The notes under the pieces are model-generated. The model saw nothing but the letters and a program-made list of their open reading frames with translations. It had not been told where the DNA came from and ran no database searches. The position numbers and the translations under genes were made by a program. A DNA stretch of 64,000 nucleotides from a virus, in IMG/VR virus record IMGVR_UViG_3300037264_003220, positions 26,281-90,280 of that record, one strand, 5' to 3'. Positions 8,408-17,810 of the stretch are shown piece by piece; the stretch's first letter is position 1; every line of letters begins with the position of its first letter.

Positions 8408-10711
8408 TTAATGAGCCAATGTCTGAGTCGTATCAAAATTAGTATTTGTCGGCATACCTGTTATTTTTGTCGCTTTAGTGCTTGCATTTTTATTATCTGC
8501 GGCAACTTGACCAGCGATATAGGCTTTTTCTATAGCTAAAGCATCTGCGAAATCAATATCGACGCCATATTCCCAAATATACCCACCATAATAAAATGGA
8601 CTTAAACTTGGAGATAACGCTTCTTTTGTGAACAATTTTTGTGGGTTATAAATATGAGCAATTTCATCAGGACTATACCCATTTACTTTCATTGTCGACA
8701 AAATAGAATTATAAGCAAGGTTTAATTGCCCAGCAGATAAAACAGTAAAAATTTCATTTTTTAAAATATCTCTATCGAGTTTGCGTTGCATCACATTTCT
8801 ATTTTCATCGTTTGAGGCGACAACAAAAACGCCAGCGCCCGTCACGACACTTCCAGCAATAAGACCAGCCAAATCAAGGACGGGCATTCGTCGATAAGTT
8901 AAATTCATTCTGCATGTATAACGAGAACCAGGAGCAATTGAATGCTCGATAGAGTCAACATAAAAAAGCATATTGCTTGATTTCAAATAAATGTAATTCC
9001 CTACACGATAACGCGAATCTCCAATTACTTCCAAAGAACCACCAGAGAAAGCTTTGCGATTAATTCTATTTAGCACCGAACTCGCCCAGACATTCAAGCT
9101 TGCATTAGTGATTAAGCCGATAACTGGCTGAATGTTCAGCATTTTTTCGCCATATTTTTTAATAAGACGATTATCTTTGATGTATCCAAAAATACCTAAA
9201 GCATCCAAATTGGTGCCCAGTCGAATTTTCCAATTTCCTGTCACGACAGCTACATTAGCGATGTCTGTATTATCTTCATAAGTGTTTTCTTGATAAATAT
9301 CAGTATCGGCTATGGCATTAATATTTGCAGGATTAACTAATTGTTGAAGACTAACATTCACAGGACGGAATCGAACCACTCCTTCTTCAGTAGCAAAAAA
9401 TTCAAAATTAACTATATTGGCAAACTCTTGAAATAATTTTTGAACCTCTTTCCATTCGGAAATCCACAAATCAAAACCATTTCTAAAAGCTACATCATAG
9501 GCTGGCTGAGCCGTACCTTCAATGACCATAATTGGTTTTTTAACAAAATTAGAAGCTTGAGCAGTTACAAGTGCTTTAGTGTTTTTAAAAATTTGTGTGC
9601 CTTGAACTTTCATCCCAGTAGAGCCAGATGTGTCAATATATTGTGTTATGTTGTTACTTCTGTCGTCTTCGATTTTTTTACGCAAATTAGCTATTTCAGT
9701 GTCAATAGCATCACCTCGCTCAATGCCGACATTGCCTGAATTAATCGCTCCAGCTAAATTTTGAGTTTGAGTTGAGAAAAAATTCTTTTGTTTATAAAGA
9801 ACGTTGTATTGGTTGATTGAGGACGAAATAGATGGGATTGAATTAATTGTTGAAAAAGAAAAAGCTCCTACATTGCTAACGACCTTCTCAACAGCTTCGG
9901 CGCCGCCGCCATCACCTTGAACCCATGGAAAAACAAAAGCGCTTAACGGTATATATTGAGCCTCTGGGTCTCGGTCAATAAGTGCCTTGCGAATTGCCAC
10001 GCGAGAATATCGCAATCTTTTAGTCACATCTTCACAATCAAGATTGATTGTGTTTTGATTTGGCGCCTTGTTGCGCGTCACTTTATTAATGAAGCCAGTA
10101 AAACATACACGCAAAACATTATTTTTATCTGGCAATCGAATTACAATAATATCGTCTGCTTCAAAAATTGTTTTTCCGACGAGAAGTGTATTTTTTTGAA
10201 AACAATATTTGTTTAAATCATTTTTAATTGTCACGGAAGCAGAGCCAGCAGAACTCACTGACAATCTAGTAGACACATTCAAAACATCCTCAATGCCATC
10301 TATAGCTGATGAACGAACCCTCACCGCCCATGCAGGTCTGCTTAAATCAATAATTCCGAGAGCGACAATATCAATATAAGACGCATTGATGTAAAGCTGA
10401 ACTGGAGCCGCATCTAAAGCTGGAGTAAAACCTGGGCCAATCGCCGAAGTACGAATTGGGAATGTTCCTGGTGATGGTCGAGTATCTATAATTGGCTGAA
10501 GAATGACATCTTTTCTTTTAAAAATAAAATCAAGCTTGCCCTTAATAGTCGATATAAATTCAGAGTAATAGCTTTGAAAATTCTTCAATTCCGTATCATA
10601 ATCTTGCGGCAAAGCTCGAAGCTGCTTAATAACGAAAACGTCAAATTCTCTATCAAGAGCGATTTGATTTTCAACCAACGCATCTTTGCCGCCTGCTGGA
10701 TAAATATTCAC
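8408..10711 (-). CDS. baseplate hub protein, gp27 / late-control-D-like
   Basis: This is a 767-residue protein directly upstream of the spike gene in the operon. The central part has YSRVAIRKALIDRDPEAQYI and a region ending in GGSLEVIGDSRYRVGNYIYL and YVDSIEHSIAPGSRYTCRMN. Such GD/RVG-strand-and-turn blocks are typical of hub proteins that cap the tube and hold the spike. It is long for the family, with an extra N-terminal region and a C-terminal tail. A Gly/Ala/Val-rich hydrophobic stretch (LAGLIAGSVVTGAGVFVVAS) near residue 640 is unusual for a hub and could be membrane-seeking. The gene is more A+T rich than the sheath or capsid genes. Confidence 0.7.
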   Translation of the reverse strand: MNIYPAGGKDALVENQIALDREFDVFVIKQLRALPQDYDTELKNFQSYYSEFISTIKGKLDFIFKRKDVILQPIIDTRPSPGTFPIRTSAIGPGFTPALDAAPVQLYINASYIDIVALGIIDLSRPAWAVRVRSSAIDGIEDVLNVSTRLSVSSAGSASVTIKNDLNKYCFQKNTLLVGKTIFEADDIIVIRLPDKNNVLRVCFTGFINKVTRNKAPNQNTINLDCEDVTKRLRYSRVAIRKALIDRDPEAQYIPLSAFVFPWVQGDGGGAEAVEKVVSNVGAFSFSTINSIPSISSSINQYNVLYKQKNFFSTQTQNLAGAINSGNVGIERGDAIDTEIANLRKKIEDDRSNNITQYIDTSGSTGMKVQGTQIFKNTKALVTAQASNFVKKPIMVIEGTAQPAYDVAFRNGFDLWISEWKEVQKLFQEFANIVNFEFFATEEGVVRFRPVNVSLQQLVNPANINAIADTDIYQENTYEDNTDIANVAVVTGNWKIRLGTNLDALGIFGYIKDNRLIKKYGEKMLNIQPVIGLITNASLNVWASSVLNRINRKAFSGGSLEVIGDSRYRVGNYIYLKSSNMLFYVDSIEHSIAPGSRYTCRMNLTYRRMPVLDLAGLIAGSVVTGAGVFVVASNDENRNVMQRKLDRDILKNEIFTVLSAGQLNLAYNSILSTMKVNGYSPDEIAHIYNPQKLFTKEALSPSLSPFYYGGYIWEYGVDIDFADALAIEKAYIAGQVAADNKNASTKATKITGMPTNTNFDTTQTLAH

Positions 10712-11379
10712 GCCGCACCTGCCGAAAGAAATCCTGGAGCGCTCGTGATAGCTTGAATTGGGCCTGCCATGGCAAGCTTGGCGCTGTCAGGAAAATTCAC
10801 CAAAAGCTGACGACAAATATAATCTGTCGATGAAAATGTCACTACAAATTCAAAGCTGTAATCGTAGACACGAGGTCTATCAATCTGTTCAGACCAAGAA
10901 AATGACGTAAAAAATCCAAGATAAAGCGTATAGCGGTAAACGATAAATGACTGAGCCAAATCTTTTAAACTCTTTTGTTTCTGACCAGTCACTTGGTCTT
11001 GAATTGATTTTTCTCCAGAATTTAAGTTCGTAACAGATGAGCCAGCCGGAAGCGTGTTTGGACTGAACATCTTCATAAAACTCACCATACGTTCTTTGTC
11101 AATTTTAAACAACTGTTGAAGCTTCAAAATTTGATAATCCACCATGGCAAAATCAGTAGCTGTTCCGACTTTCCTGGTTGTCCAACCAACGCAAGAGATA
11201 ACATCAGGTCGATTGCCCCAATGCTCATACACGAAAGAGCCAAGAGTTTGCGCTTCAGAAAATGATTTACGAGACGTAATTCTAAAATTTTGAGGATTTG
11301 GCTTGGTGATAATCAAAAAAGGAACAGTCGAGTTCCCAATAATCATCTGCGAAACTAAATCACGAGCACTAAAAGCCAT
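10708..11379 (-). CDS. tail tip or baseplate hub-associated protein
   Basis: This 223-residue protein, MAFSARDLVSQMIIGNSTVP, lies between tape measure and hub and overlaps both. Proteins at this place usually join the tape measure C-terminus to the hub or help hub assembly. The sequence alternates beta strands (TVPFLIITKPNPQNFRI, RVYDYSFEFVVTFSSTDYI) with a central charged helix-rich stretch (LQQLFKIDKERMVSFMKM). No LysM or hydrolase motif can be seen. The Gly/Ala-rich C-terminus is probably flexible. Assignment rests on position and general character. Confidence 0.55.
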   Translation of the reverse strand: MAFSARDLVSQMIIGNSTVPFLIITKPNPQNFRITSRKSFSEAQTLGSFVYEHWGNRPDVISCVGWTTRKVGTATDFAMVDYQILKLQQLFKIDKERMVSFMKMFSPNTLPAGSSVTNLNSGEKSIQDQVTGQKQKSLKDLAQSFIVYRYTLYLGFFTSFSWSEQIDRPRVYDYSFEFVVTFSSTDYICRQLLVNFPDSAKLAMAGPIQAITSAPGFLSAGAA

Positions 11380-13502
11380 TAGTTGCTCCCCCTATCTGTA
11401 GCTTGTGAAAATTGAAATTTCTTACGAAGCGCCATTACCACGGCTTCAATCAATGCTTCTGGATTTCCACCTGTCGATGTGACGTTCACATTTACGGTTG
11501 TTCCTTGGCCGCCAGATTGTGAGCCTTGCACAGGTTGTCTAGTTGATGTCGAAGTTGTGGTCTGTCTTTGTGCCGGAGCCACAGGAGTCGTGATATTTGG
11601 CAAATTTGGTATTAATGTAAATTTTGCAATGTCCATCGTGTTCGATACAGGATTCGCCATGAATTTTTTTTCAGGAACGCCCATGCGCTCCTGCTGTCTC
11701 CTCAAAGCTTCTTGATTTGCTATCTCAGGAGGCATGATTTTTGACAATGAAATTTTTTCTTTTTGTGTTCGTTCTGATTCTTCGTGAAGGACACTTTGAA
11801 TCTTTTTTAATTTAACTTGAGATTCAACGTCCCCGTGTGCCGCTTTCTCTCGAAGGTCAGAAAGTTCAGCTGAACGATATTTAGTTTTTGCCGCAAAAGC
11901 TTCTTCTTTAGCTCCGCCTCCTCCACCAAATAAAGTCACCCTAAATGCTGTGGCTTCACTGACGGCTTTTAAAGCGTCCGCTATCGCTCTCGTGCTTAAA
12001 CTCGTATCCTTGGCGAATCCAATTAAATCAGCAGTTTGTTCGGCTGGGTCTTTGCCTCCCGCTTTCTTGATTTCAGCTTGCATCTTTGCTAAATCATTAA
12101 CGCCGTCAACAATATTGTTCAAACTTTCATTCGATAAACTTTGAAGACTTTTTAACGCAGGGAATTCCTGCATTGTGAGTCTCATCGCTCCCATTTTTTC
12201 TTCTGAAGTTGCTCCGGCAGGAGTGATTTGATTCGCTAAAGCTTTCATGGTATTGACTTGAAGCTCAAGTAGAGCAGCTGGGTCTTTGCCTCCCATCATT
12301 CCAATGGCTCCCAATGGACTCATATTTCGTGGAATATTAGGCGTTCGCACATTCATTTGCTGCGCCAAAGCATAAATACCAGCCTGACGACCAAAATCTG
12401 CTTGGCGCATGGCTCCTGCCATCTGCGAAAATTGTTGAATCGACATAACGCCACTTATTAATTCTTTACCGAATTTGCGAACAATGGCTTCAGAAAAAGA
12501 CACTTCTTTGGTGTAATTTACAGTCGATTGAGATAATTCTGTCACAAGGCTCGTGTACATGTTTGTTGACATTCCAGCGGCTTTTGCCCCGTTTTCAAAG
12601 CCCATCAATGTCGCTCCAGCTTTATTGGCGGACATCCCAAATCTCTGAATCAAATTAATTGTAGCGGCTTGAGCGACATCCTGAGATACATTTGCGACTG
12701 TGGCGAAAGCAGCCGAAACTTCGGCAGCCTTCATAACCAGGCTTGTTCCCATATTGTTAAAATTGGCTCCGAACACACGAGTCATGGCAAGAACTTCGTC
12801 AGCAGCTTGCGTCGAAGTACGTCCCATTAAAATAAGGTTGGCGATAGTTTTTCCTGAAGCTTCGCGTAATTCGTCGGTGGCTTGATATGCGCGTACCCCG
12901 CCAAAACCAGCGGCGCCGCCAACTCGTCCTTGACCAATCCCCATCATTCCAATTGTCGCCCTGCGAGTTTGGATGTCGATATTCTCAATTCCTTTGGCTA
13001 AGTCAAGACCGACGCCAGCCCAGCCATATCTCATACTGGTGAAATTGCCCGTAGCTTGTTTGGCAAGTTCATTCATTGAAATCATCCCGCCTGCAAGCTT
13101 TCGTTTGAAATCAGTTATCGTCATCGTCCCAAGGTCAAATTCTTTAGAAACACTATTAAGACGACGACCAAATAAATCCATCCCCGCAGCCAGTTTCTCA
13201 GGGGCTACCCCCATTGAGCGTAGCGCTTGGCTCATTTGTTCAAGACCTCGCCTAGCGCTAGAATAAGACATAGCAGATTGAGCATTGGCTTCAATTAAAC
13301 CCAATATTGATTTTTTTGCTTCATCAGTTTTGAAGCCCATTAATTCTAATTCAAGATTTAAGTCACGAGTGGTCGTATTGTATTTTCTCGTGGCTGAATC
13401 TATGCGACCAATCTGCTCCAATAAGCCTTTAATTGTTTTTTGCATTGCTTCAAGGCTTGTTGAGTCAACTGGCTGTTGCGGATTTGTGGGGTCAATTGCC
13501 AT
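11379..13502 (-). CDS. tail tape measure protein
   Basis: This 707-residue, mainly helical protein sits immediately after the two tail assembly chaperone frames, sharing one base with the frameshift frame (TAATG). It has long Ala/Met/Gly-rich helical stretches such as ATINLIQRFGMSANKAGATL and the repeated A-N/Q-Q-x-x-A pattern typical of tape measure proteins, plus a C-terminal Thr/Ser/Gln-rich linker. At roughly 0.15 nm per residue, its length would imply a tail near 100 nm, a family rule of thumb only. No lysozyme or peptidase insertion is visible. Confidence 0.85.
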   Translation of the reverse strand: MAIDPTNPQQPVDSTSLEAMQKTIKGLLEQIGRIDSATRKYNTTTRDLNLELELMGFKTDEAKKSILGLIEANAQSAMSYSSARRGLEQMSQALRSMGVAPEKLAAGMDLFGRRLNSVSKEFDLGTMTITDFKRKLAGGMISMNELAKQATGNFTSMRYGWAGVGLDLAKGIENIDIQTRRATIGMMGIGQGRVGGAAGFGGVRAYQATDELREASGKTIANLILMGRTSTQAADEVLAMTRVFGANFNNMGTSLVMKAAEVSAAFATVANVSQDVAQAATINLIQRFGMSANKAGATLMGFENGAKAAGMSTNMYTSLVTELSQSTVNYTKEVSFSEAIVRKFGKELISGVMSIQQFSQMAGAMRQADFGRQAGIYALAQQMNVRTPNIPRNMSPLGAIGMMGGKDPAALLELQVNTMKALANQITPAGATSEEKMGAMRLTMQEFPALKSLQSLSNESLNNIVDGVNDLAKMQAEIKKAGGKDPAEQTADLIGFAKDTSLSTRAIADALKAVSEATAFRVTLFGGGGGAKEEAFAAKTKYRSAELSDLREKAAHGDVESQVKLKKIQSVLHEESERTQKEKISLSKIMPPEIANQEALRRQQERMGVPEKKFMANPVSNTMDIAKFTLIPNLPNITTPVAPAQRQTTTSTSTRQPVQGSQSGGQGTTVNVNVTSTGGNPEALIEAVVMALRKKFQFSQATDRGSN

Positions 13503-13870
13503 TATTCAATCACCTGCATAGAATCGCCTTCGTCTTCATTTTCGTCTTCTCCCTCAAACACGATGTCGCCCAAATTAATTTTGGACACATCAATTCCTTG
13601 AGACCTAAGCATGTCAAGATATTCCGACTTCCGCTGTTCCTGATATCGCTTTTTACCTTCTTTTTCTTTTTCCATCCCTGACCATAGCTCATAGTTGACC
13701 CATGGCAGCAAGGACTTGATTCTGTCCCCTAATTCCTCCTCGTCGGCAACGATGTTTTCACGAGACCAATCCCAATGAACAGCTTCAAACTCGCTTATTA
13801 AGCGGGCTGGAGTTGCGCCGAGTTTTGAGCAGACTTTCCAGAGGAGTCTGCCGATTGGCCCCTTGAGGAG
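13502..13870 (-). CDS. tail assembly chaperone, -1 frameshift extension (gpGT-like)
   Basis: This frame has no good start of its own. It is reached when ribosomes on the shorter chaperone gene slip back one base at the A_AAA_AAC heptamer (13870-13876). Translation then continues from residue 130 for about 122 residues, ending ...GDSMQVIE, to give a fusion of about 252 residues. This matches the lambda G/GT and P2 E/E' arrangement, where the rarer long product recruits the tape measure protein. The extension is charged and acidic at its end (GEDENEDEGD). A separate ORF beginning near 13711 is only the tail of this frame. Its stop shares a base with the tape measure ATG. Confidence 0.75.
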   Translation of the reverse strand, partial: LLKGPIGRLLWKVCSKLGATPARLISEFEAVHWDWSRENIVADEEELGDRIKSLLPWVNYELWSGMEKEKEGKKRYQEQRKSEYLDMLRSQGIDVSKINLGDIVFEGEDENEDEGDSMQVIE

Positions 13871-14259
13871 TTTTTTAGTGAATCAAGCTCCTTCCCACGT
13901 TCCTGTACCAGGTCGGAATAGCAATAGGTGAAAATGTATTCCACCATGCTCCAATCCATATCAGACAGGACTTGCTCAACGGCTTGCGCAACCGCCATTG
14001 AAGGGTCATTCCTTAATTTCTCACGCACTTCCGGCTGACCATCAATAGGGACATTATTAATGGATACCATTGAACGCGCGAGAATCGGAATTTTCGATGT
14101 CTCAATTTGAGACATATAATCCAACCCTCTATTGCCAGTGACTCTGCTTATTTCCGCCTGTTCTCCGGCTGTCAAAGTCTGCATCATCACTTTCGCCTCT
14201 CCGACCTGGTACTCTTTCAATTTGCGTTGACCAAGCAACGCGTCTATAAGCTTTTGCAT
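13798..14259 (-). CDS. tail assembly chaperone, short form (gpG-like)
   Basis: This 153-residue protein, MQKLIDALLGQRKLKEYQVG, lies between the tube gene and the tape measure gene, where myoviruses keep their tail chaperones. The body is helical, with YMSQIETSKIPILARSMVSI as the conserved-looking centre, and the C-terminus after residue 130 is a low-complexity Ser/Gln tail. That tail is what would be read without frameshifting; the functional extension lies in the -1 frame. The ribosome binding site GGGGAG precedes the ATG at a good distance. It follows the tube gene after a 48-base gap containing a hairpin. Confidence 0.75.
   Translation of the reverse strand: MQKLIDALLGQRKLKEYQVGEAKVMMQTLTAGEQAEISRVTGNRGLDYMSQIETSKIPILARSMVSINNVPIDGQPEVREKLRNDPSMAVAQAVEQVLSDMDWSMVEYIFTYCYSDLVQERGKELDSLKNSSRGQSADSSGKSAQNSAQLQPA
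13870..13876 (-). promoter_or_regulatory. programmed -1 ribosomal frameshift site (A_AAA_AAC)
   Basis: In the zero frame of the short chaperone the codons read CTA AAA AAC, a canonical X_XXY_YYZ slippery heptamer. After a -1 slip the new frame is open for 122 codons to the base before the tape measure ATG. The next ~40 bases are G+C-rich (CTCCTCAAGGGGCC), which could form a stimulatory structure. Position and outcome are those of the conserved tail chaperone frameshift of tailed phages. Confidence 0.8.
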
Positions 14260-14300
14260 AATTTCTCCCCTTCAGTGTTCTGTTTTCGAATCACTTCATG

Positions 14301-14320
14301 TCAAGGCTTAGAAGCCTTGA
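14301..14320 (-). terminator. hairpin at the stop codon of the tail tube gene
   Basis: A 9-base inverted repeat (TCAAGGCTT / AAGCCTTGA) with only two bases between the arms spans the last codons and stop of the tube gene. No U-run follows, so it is unlikely to be a complete intrinsic terminator. It may slow ribosomes or RNases and protect the highly expressed tube message, or give partial termination before the chaperone gene. The function is inferred. Confidence 0.4.
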
Positions 14321-14847
14321 GATTGAAGCGCTGGCGTCTCAACTTGACCGTAAACAATGGTGGCGTTTTCGATTTCTCGAATATCTCCGCCGGACACGTC
14401 ACGAGTCGAGTCGTATCTGCTAATCCAAGCATCCTTGTATATCTTCTGCACCACTTCAGTGGCTGGCGCCGAGATATTGGGAGTGCCATCTTGATTGAAT
14501 TGAGGCGTCGACACGCTTTCATGGATTTCAAAAGGCGTATCCATTTCAAAGAGCGTTTGCGTCCCAACTTTGGCTCCGAGAGCTTCCATGAGGTTCGCCC
14601 GATACAGCCGAATCCTTTTCACGGTAAGCGATTTTTCCCTGACAAGACCAGGAACCATTTCAAATGGTTCGCCAATTCTCTTGCCAAGCGTCGTACCAAT
14701 CTCAAACGAGGCGGTTACGTCCCTCGATTCAGACGGGTTGATGGTTTGGATAGCGCCTACATCAACAAGTGCTCCTGCACTATTTTTCACCCTGATGATG
14801 TAGGAGGTCGCTAACTGTATTCTTGTACTGGCTGGCTTGATGCTCAT
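14308..14847 (-). CDS. tail tube protein
   Basis: This 179-residue protein, MSIKPASTRIQLATSYIIRV, probably polymerises into the inner tail tube. Size, beta-rich content, the helical segment LTVKRIRLYRANLMEALGAK and the ending DIREIENATIVYGQVE agree with myovirus tube proteins. It is separated from the sheath gene only by an inserted homing endonuclease. Its Shine-Dalgarno GGAGG is inside that endonuclease's last codons and the genes overlap by ATGA. A hairpin covers its stop codon. Confidence 0.8.
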   Translation of the reverse strand: MSIKPASTRIQLATSYIIRVKNSAGALVDVGAIQTINPSESRDVTASFEIGTTLGKRIGEPFEMVPGLVREKSLTVKRIRLYRANLMEALGAKVGTQTLFEMDTPFEIHESVSTPQFNQDGTPNISAPATEVVQKIYKDAWISRYDSTRDVSGGDIREIENATIVYGQVETPALQSQGF

Positions 14848-15752
14848 TTCGTGTTTCCTCCTGTAATAAATAATTTAGAAATTATTTCTTCGGCAGTTCG
14901 TGATTTCAGTTCATGTTCCCAAATGATTTTTGATTGAATGCCATATTTTGCAAATGCTTTAGTTCTAAATTCAGCATCTTTTTGCTGTTCTACTTCTTTA
15001 TTAGGATGGCATTTTGGACAACCATGCCAATAACAGCCAAAAAGCTCAACGACTTCTTTCTTCCCGTTTACATTGACAAAATCTGGGTTCATGTTTTCAA
15101 CCCAAAATTTGCCATTGCCAACATACTGATAAGGAAGTTTGAATTTTGCAAATGCTTTGATGAATTTTCCTTCAAAACCATTCGGGTGGCTTTGCCCAAA
15201 TCCACCATGCCCAAGTCTACGAATCGCGTGCTCTCTAAGATTATTTTTGACTTTATCTTGATTCGCCCAAAGAGTGACTGCTTTAGAAATATTCCGACAA
15301 GTTTCTTTTGACCTTTTTTTACCTGTATGCAATTTGCTGATAAATTTCTTGAATTTTTGTGAACGTTTTTTTCCAAGCCATGAGCCGGAATGAGTCGAAT
15401 ACCATTTGTTCAATGATAAGCTGGTTTTCTTTTTCCATTCATCAGTATGATGCTTGCCAAATAAATAATGTTTTAGACCAGATTGAGCCTTGCTCATTTT
15501 TCTTTTTGTCGTTTCGGAATGATGCTTCCCAAGCATTCCATATGTTGCGCATCTTGCATCGCCCTTGCGTTGTTCGCTCATTTTTCTTTTTGTTTTTTCA
15601 CTATGGCGTTTCCCTTTCATTGGGCTGATTCTTCCAATTTGGCTTAAACCAATATTGGCTCTACGCTCGGCAGACAATGTTCTGCCGAGTTTCGCCAGAC
15701 GCATTTTGCGCCTAGTTTTCTCAGATATATGACTACCGAGCATAGAACTCAT
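14844..15752 (-). CDS. homing endonuclease, NUMOD3 repeats plus Vsr-like nuclease
   Basis: This 302-residue protein has several N-terminal copies of the NUMOD3-type DNA-binding motif (for example GMLGKHHSETTKRKMSKAQ and YLFGKHHTDEWKKK). The C-terminal nuclease has NPDFVNVNGKKEVVELFGCY followed by WHGCPKCHPN and KIIWEHEL, with the catalytic Asp in PDF. It splits the normally adjacent sheath and tube genes. Its nuclease core is almost identical at the DNA level to that of the endonuclease near 28 kb. It ends in an ATGA overlap with the tube gene, and its last codons include GGA GGA, that gene's ribosome binding site. The gene is A+T rich. Confidence 0.88.
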   Translation of the reverse strand: MSSMLGSHISEKTRRKMRLAKLGRTLSAERRANIGLSQIGRISPMKGKRHSEKTKRKMSEQRKGDARCATYGMLGKHHSETTKRKMSKAQSGLKHYLFGKHHTDEWKKKTSLSLNKWYSTHSGSWLGKKRSQKFKKFISKLHTGKKRSKETCRNISKAVTLWANQDKVKNNLREHAIRRLGHGGFGQSHPNGFEGKFIKAFAKFKLPYQYVGNGKFWVENMNPDFVNVNGKKEVVELFGCYWHGCPKCHPNKEVEQQKDAEFRTKAFAKYGIQSKIIWEHELKSRTAEEIISKLFITGGNTK

Positions 15753-15765
15753 TATTGTTGCCTTA

Positions 15766-17118
15766 TTATAGTGCCGAGTTCACGAATATACTGAACGAAA
15801 CATTCACGAAACGAAGTGGAAACACGGGCGCGATTTCAAACGACACATTCACCTGGCGCGGGTCAACAGAGTCAAGTTTGGCACTGATATTGCGGAACGC
15901 CGTAATAAGAGTCGAGCTGATGAAGTTCGACAGAATCGCCTGAACACTGGCTTGAATATTGCTCAGACTTCCTGTCAACAGCTTCGTACCGATGTATCGG
16001 GTATTCAGCGTGTCTCTTACGACTTTACGCAATAAGTCTTTGATGCGCCGAACACTGGGTTCGACACGTTCAATGCTGGATGTGTCAGTCGTCGACGCTT
16101 CCTTCACATAGACTCCATTGGAATCCTGTTGGAGGATAGTCACGCCAGAGCGAAGCATGAACAGAATTTCGCTTCTGATGTATTTGTAGCTATTCACGTC
16201 GAGACGAGACGGCAGCCGTTTCCGTAGAAGCGGCGTAGCCGCGTCATTGGCGGTTTCAATGCCAGCAAGAGCCGCCCCAGCATAAACTGAGGAAACCACG
16301 AGCCGAGCATCAGTAGTCGTTCCCACATCTTTCAACGTAATCCCGACAGACGGAGGAGCAACCATATTCACGCGGTCGCTATTGATTCCGTCAGCAAGAG
16401 TGCCAATGGTCTGCACGGTGTCATTCAGATTCGCCGGAGCAATCCAAGCATGACGTTCTTTCTGATTGAAGTCGGTCGACATCGCCTGCACATGGTTAAT
16501 GACGGCGCTTCTCACTTGCGTATTGGTCACGCCAGTCACAATCAAGGTATCAACTTCTTCCCGCTCTAATTGAGTCAAGGCATCAATATACGAGCTGGTC
16601 TGCCCATCAACGGCTTGACAGGTGACGACGATGGTTCCGTCTCCTCCTGATTCAAATGTCAACAGCGCAGCCAAAGTGATTTCGCTGATGACCCCATTAT
16701 TCAATTCTGCTCCGTAAATCGCTCGAACATCGTCAATGCTGAACAATGTTTTCGGCGTGTAATAAGTGGCGTCTTTCACTAATTTATACGACACATAATA
16801 AAGCGCCGCCGTAGAAGGCTGTTGACCAATCCACACAATCGTATTGTTGACGATGTTGTAGTCAACTCCTGCTACAAAGTCGAAAAACCCTGGGGAACTT
16901 CCCACTCCAAGAACCGAAGCGACGTTGCTGACGGTCGTGTTTGGGATAGTGTCAGTGCCGTTGAAGGCACCTTTGGTCACTTCGGCATTATCCACTTCCA
17001 CGGTGGCGCTCGCAGTGCCGACAATCCCAGTGACATTCACTGTCCCCGCTCCAATCGCCAACGACGGGTTTTCAATTTCAGAAACAACCACACCAGATTC
17101 TCTAACTGTTACTGACAT
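15766..17118 (-). CDS. tail sheath protein
   Basis: This 450-residue protein is the contractile sheath subunit. The start MSVTVRESGVVVSEIENPSL and the C-terminal domain (RRIKDLLRKVVRDTLNTRYI, LSNIQASVQAILSNFISSTL, then PVFPLRFVNVSFSIFV) are characteristic of sheath proteins, whose C-terminal arm donates strands to neighbouring subunits. A middle region with SGGDGTIVVTCQAVDGQTSS and RHAWIAPANLNDTVQTIG fits the protruding domains. The length is typical. It precedes the tube gene, with one endonuclease inserted between them. Confidence 0.9.
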   Translation of the reverse strand: MSVTVRESGVVVSEIENPSLAIGAGTVNVTGIVGTASATVEVDNAEVTKGAFNGTDTIPNTTVSNVASVLGVGSSPGFFDFVAGVDYNIVNNTIVWIGQQPSTAALYYVSYKLVKDATYYTPKTLFSIDDVRAIYGAELNNGVISEITLAALLTFESGGDGTIVVTCQAVDGQTSSYIDALTQLEREEVDTLIVTGVTNTQVRSAVINHVQAMSTDFNQKERHAWIAPANLNDTVQTIGTLADGINSDRVNMVAPPSVGITLKDVGTTTDARLVVSSVYAGAALAGIETANDAATPLLRKRLPSRLDVNSYKYIRSEILFMLRSGVTILQQDSNGVYVKEASTTDTSSIERVEPSVRRIKDLLRKVVRDTLNTRYIGTKLLTGSLSNIQASVQAILSNFISSTLITAFRNISAKLDSVDPRQVNVSFEIAPVFPLRFVNVSFSIFVNSAL

Positions 17119-17132
17119 AATAATCCTCCTCT

Positions 17133-17810
17133 TTAAAAGTTCGGGTCTGTAATACCATCAACAATCGTTATAAGACCGTTGACATCTGGTATTTGAATCT
17201 TGTCAATCAATTCAGCTTCGGCTATGGACAATGTGTCTTCAAATTCGGTGTAAACTTCAACATTCAATTCGTGAGAGAAAATAGGGTCATTGCCTATTTT
17301 TTCATAACTTTCTCCGACAAGATTAATATCGGTTATCTCAATTCCAGCAATTCTGAATTTTTCAAAAACCAAAAATCGCAGCGCCGAGATAAGCTTATCC
17401 GTAATTCTCTCAACTTTCTTGGGGTTATAATCATAGACCTTAATGTTGACGCTCAAATTTAATGGGCCGCCGTATCTTTCGCCTACGACTCCTGTCTGAG
17501 TCATGCCGTTTAAAAATACGTCACCCATCAATGGCTCTTGAAACTCTCTATTCAAGGAACGGAAGAAGCTTCTCCCGCCGACAATATCAACCACGATAAT
17601 GGGATAAATTCGGAACTGAACAGGAAAATGCTCAACTACGGTAATCTTCGTCGTCTTGTTGTCGGCGTTCCAAGTAAAGTCTGTATCAGACGCCGGAACA
17701 GGCGGTGACTGTTCAGGAAATTGCGCGTCCGGCAACCCGCTTATGGCGAAAAATTGCTGGATTATGCTGATGAACGTCATTCGTGTAAATCGTTTCGCGC
17801 GTAAAATCAT
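17133..17810 (-). CDS. putative tail terminator / neck protein
   Basis: I chose the ATG at 17810 that overlaps the previous stop (TGATG), with AGGAGGGG 7 bases before it; a GTG 6 bases upstream is less likely. The product is ~225 residues of mixed alpha/beta, with FRIYPIIVVDIVGGRSFF, GPLNLSVNIKVYDYNPKKVE and RITDKLISALRFLVF. Size, fold type and position immediately before the sheath gene are those of tail terminator or tail completion proteins, which stop tube growth and join tail to head. This is a position-based call. Confidence 0.5.
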   Translation of the reverse strand: MILRAKRFTRMTFISIIQQFFAISGLPDAQFPEQSPPVPASDTDFTWNADNKTTKITVVEHFPVQFRIYPIIVVDIVGGRSFFRSLNREFQEPLMGDVFLNGMTQTGVVGERYGGPLNLSVNIKVYDYNPKKVERITDKLISALRFLVFEKFRIAGIEITDINLVGESYEKIGNDPIFSHELNVEVYTEFEDTLSIAEAELIDKIQIPDVNGLITIVDGITDPNF

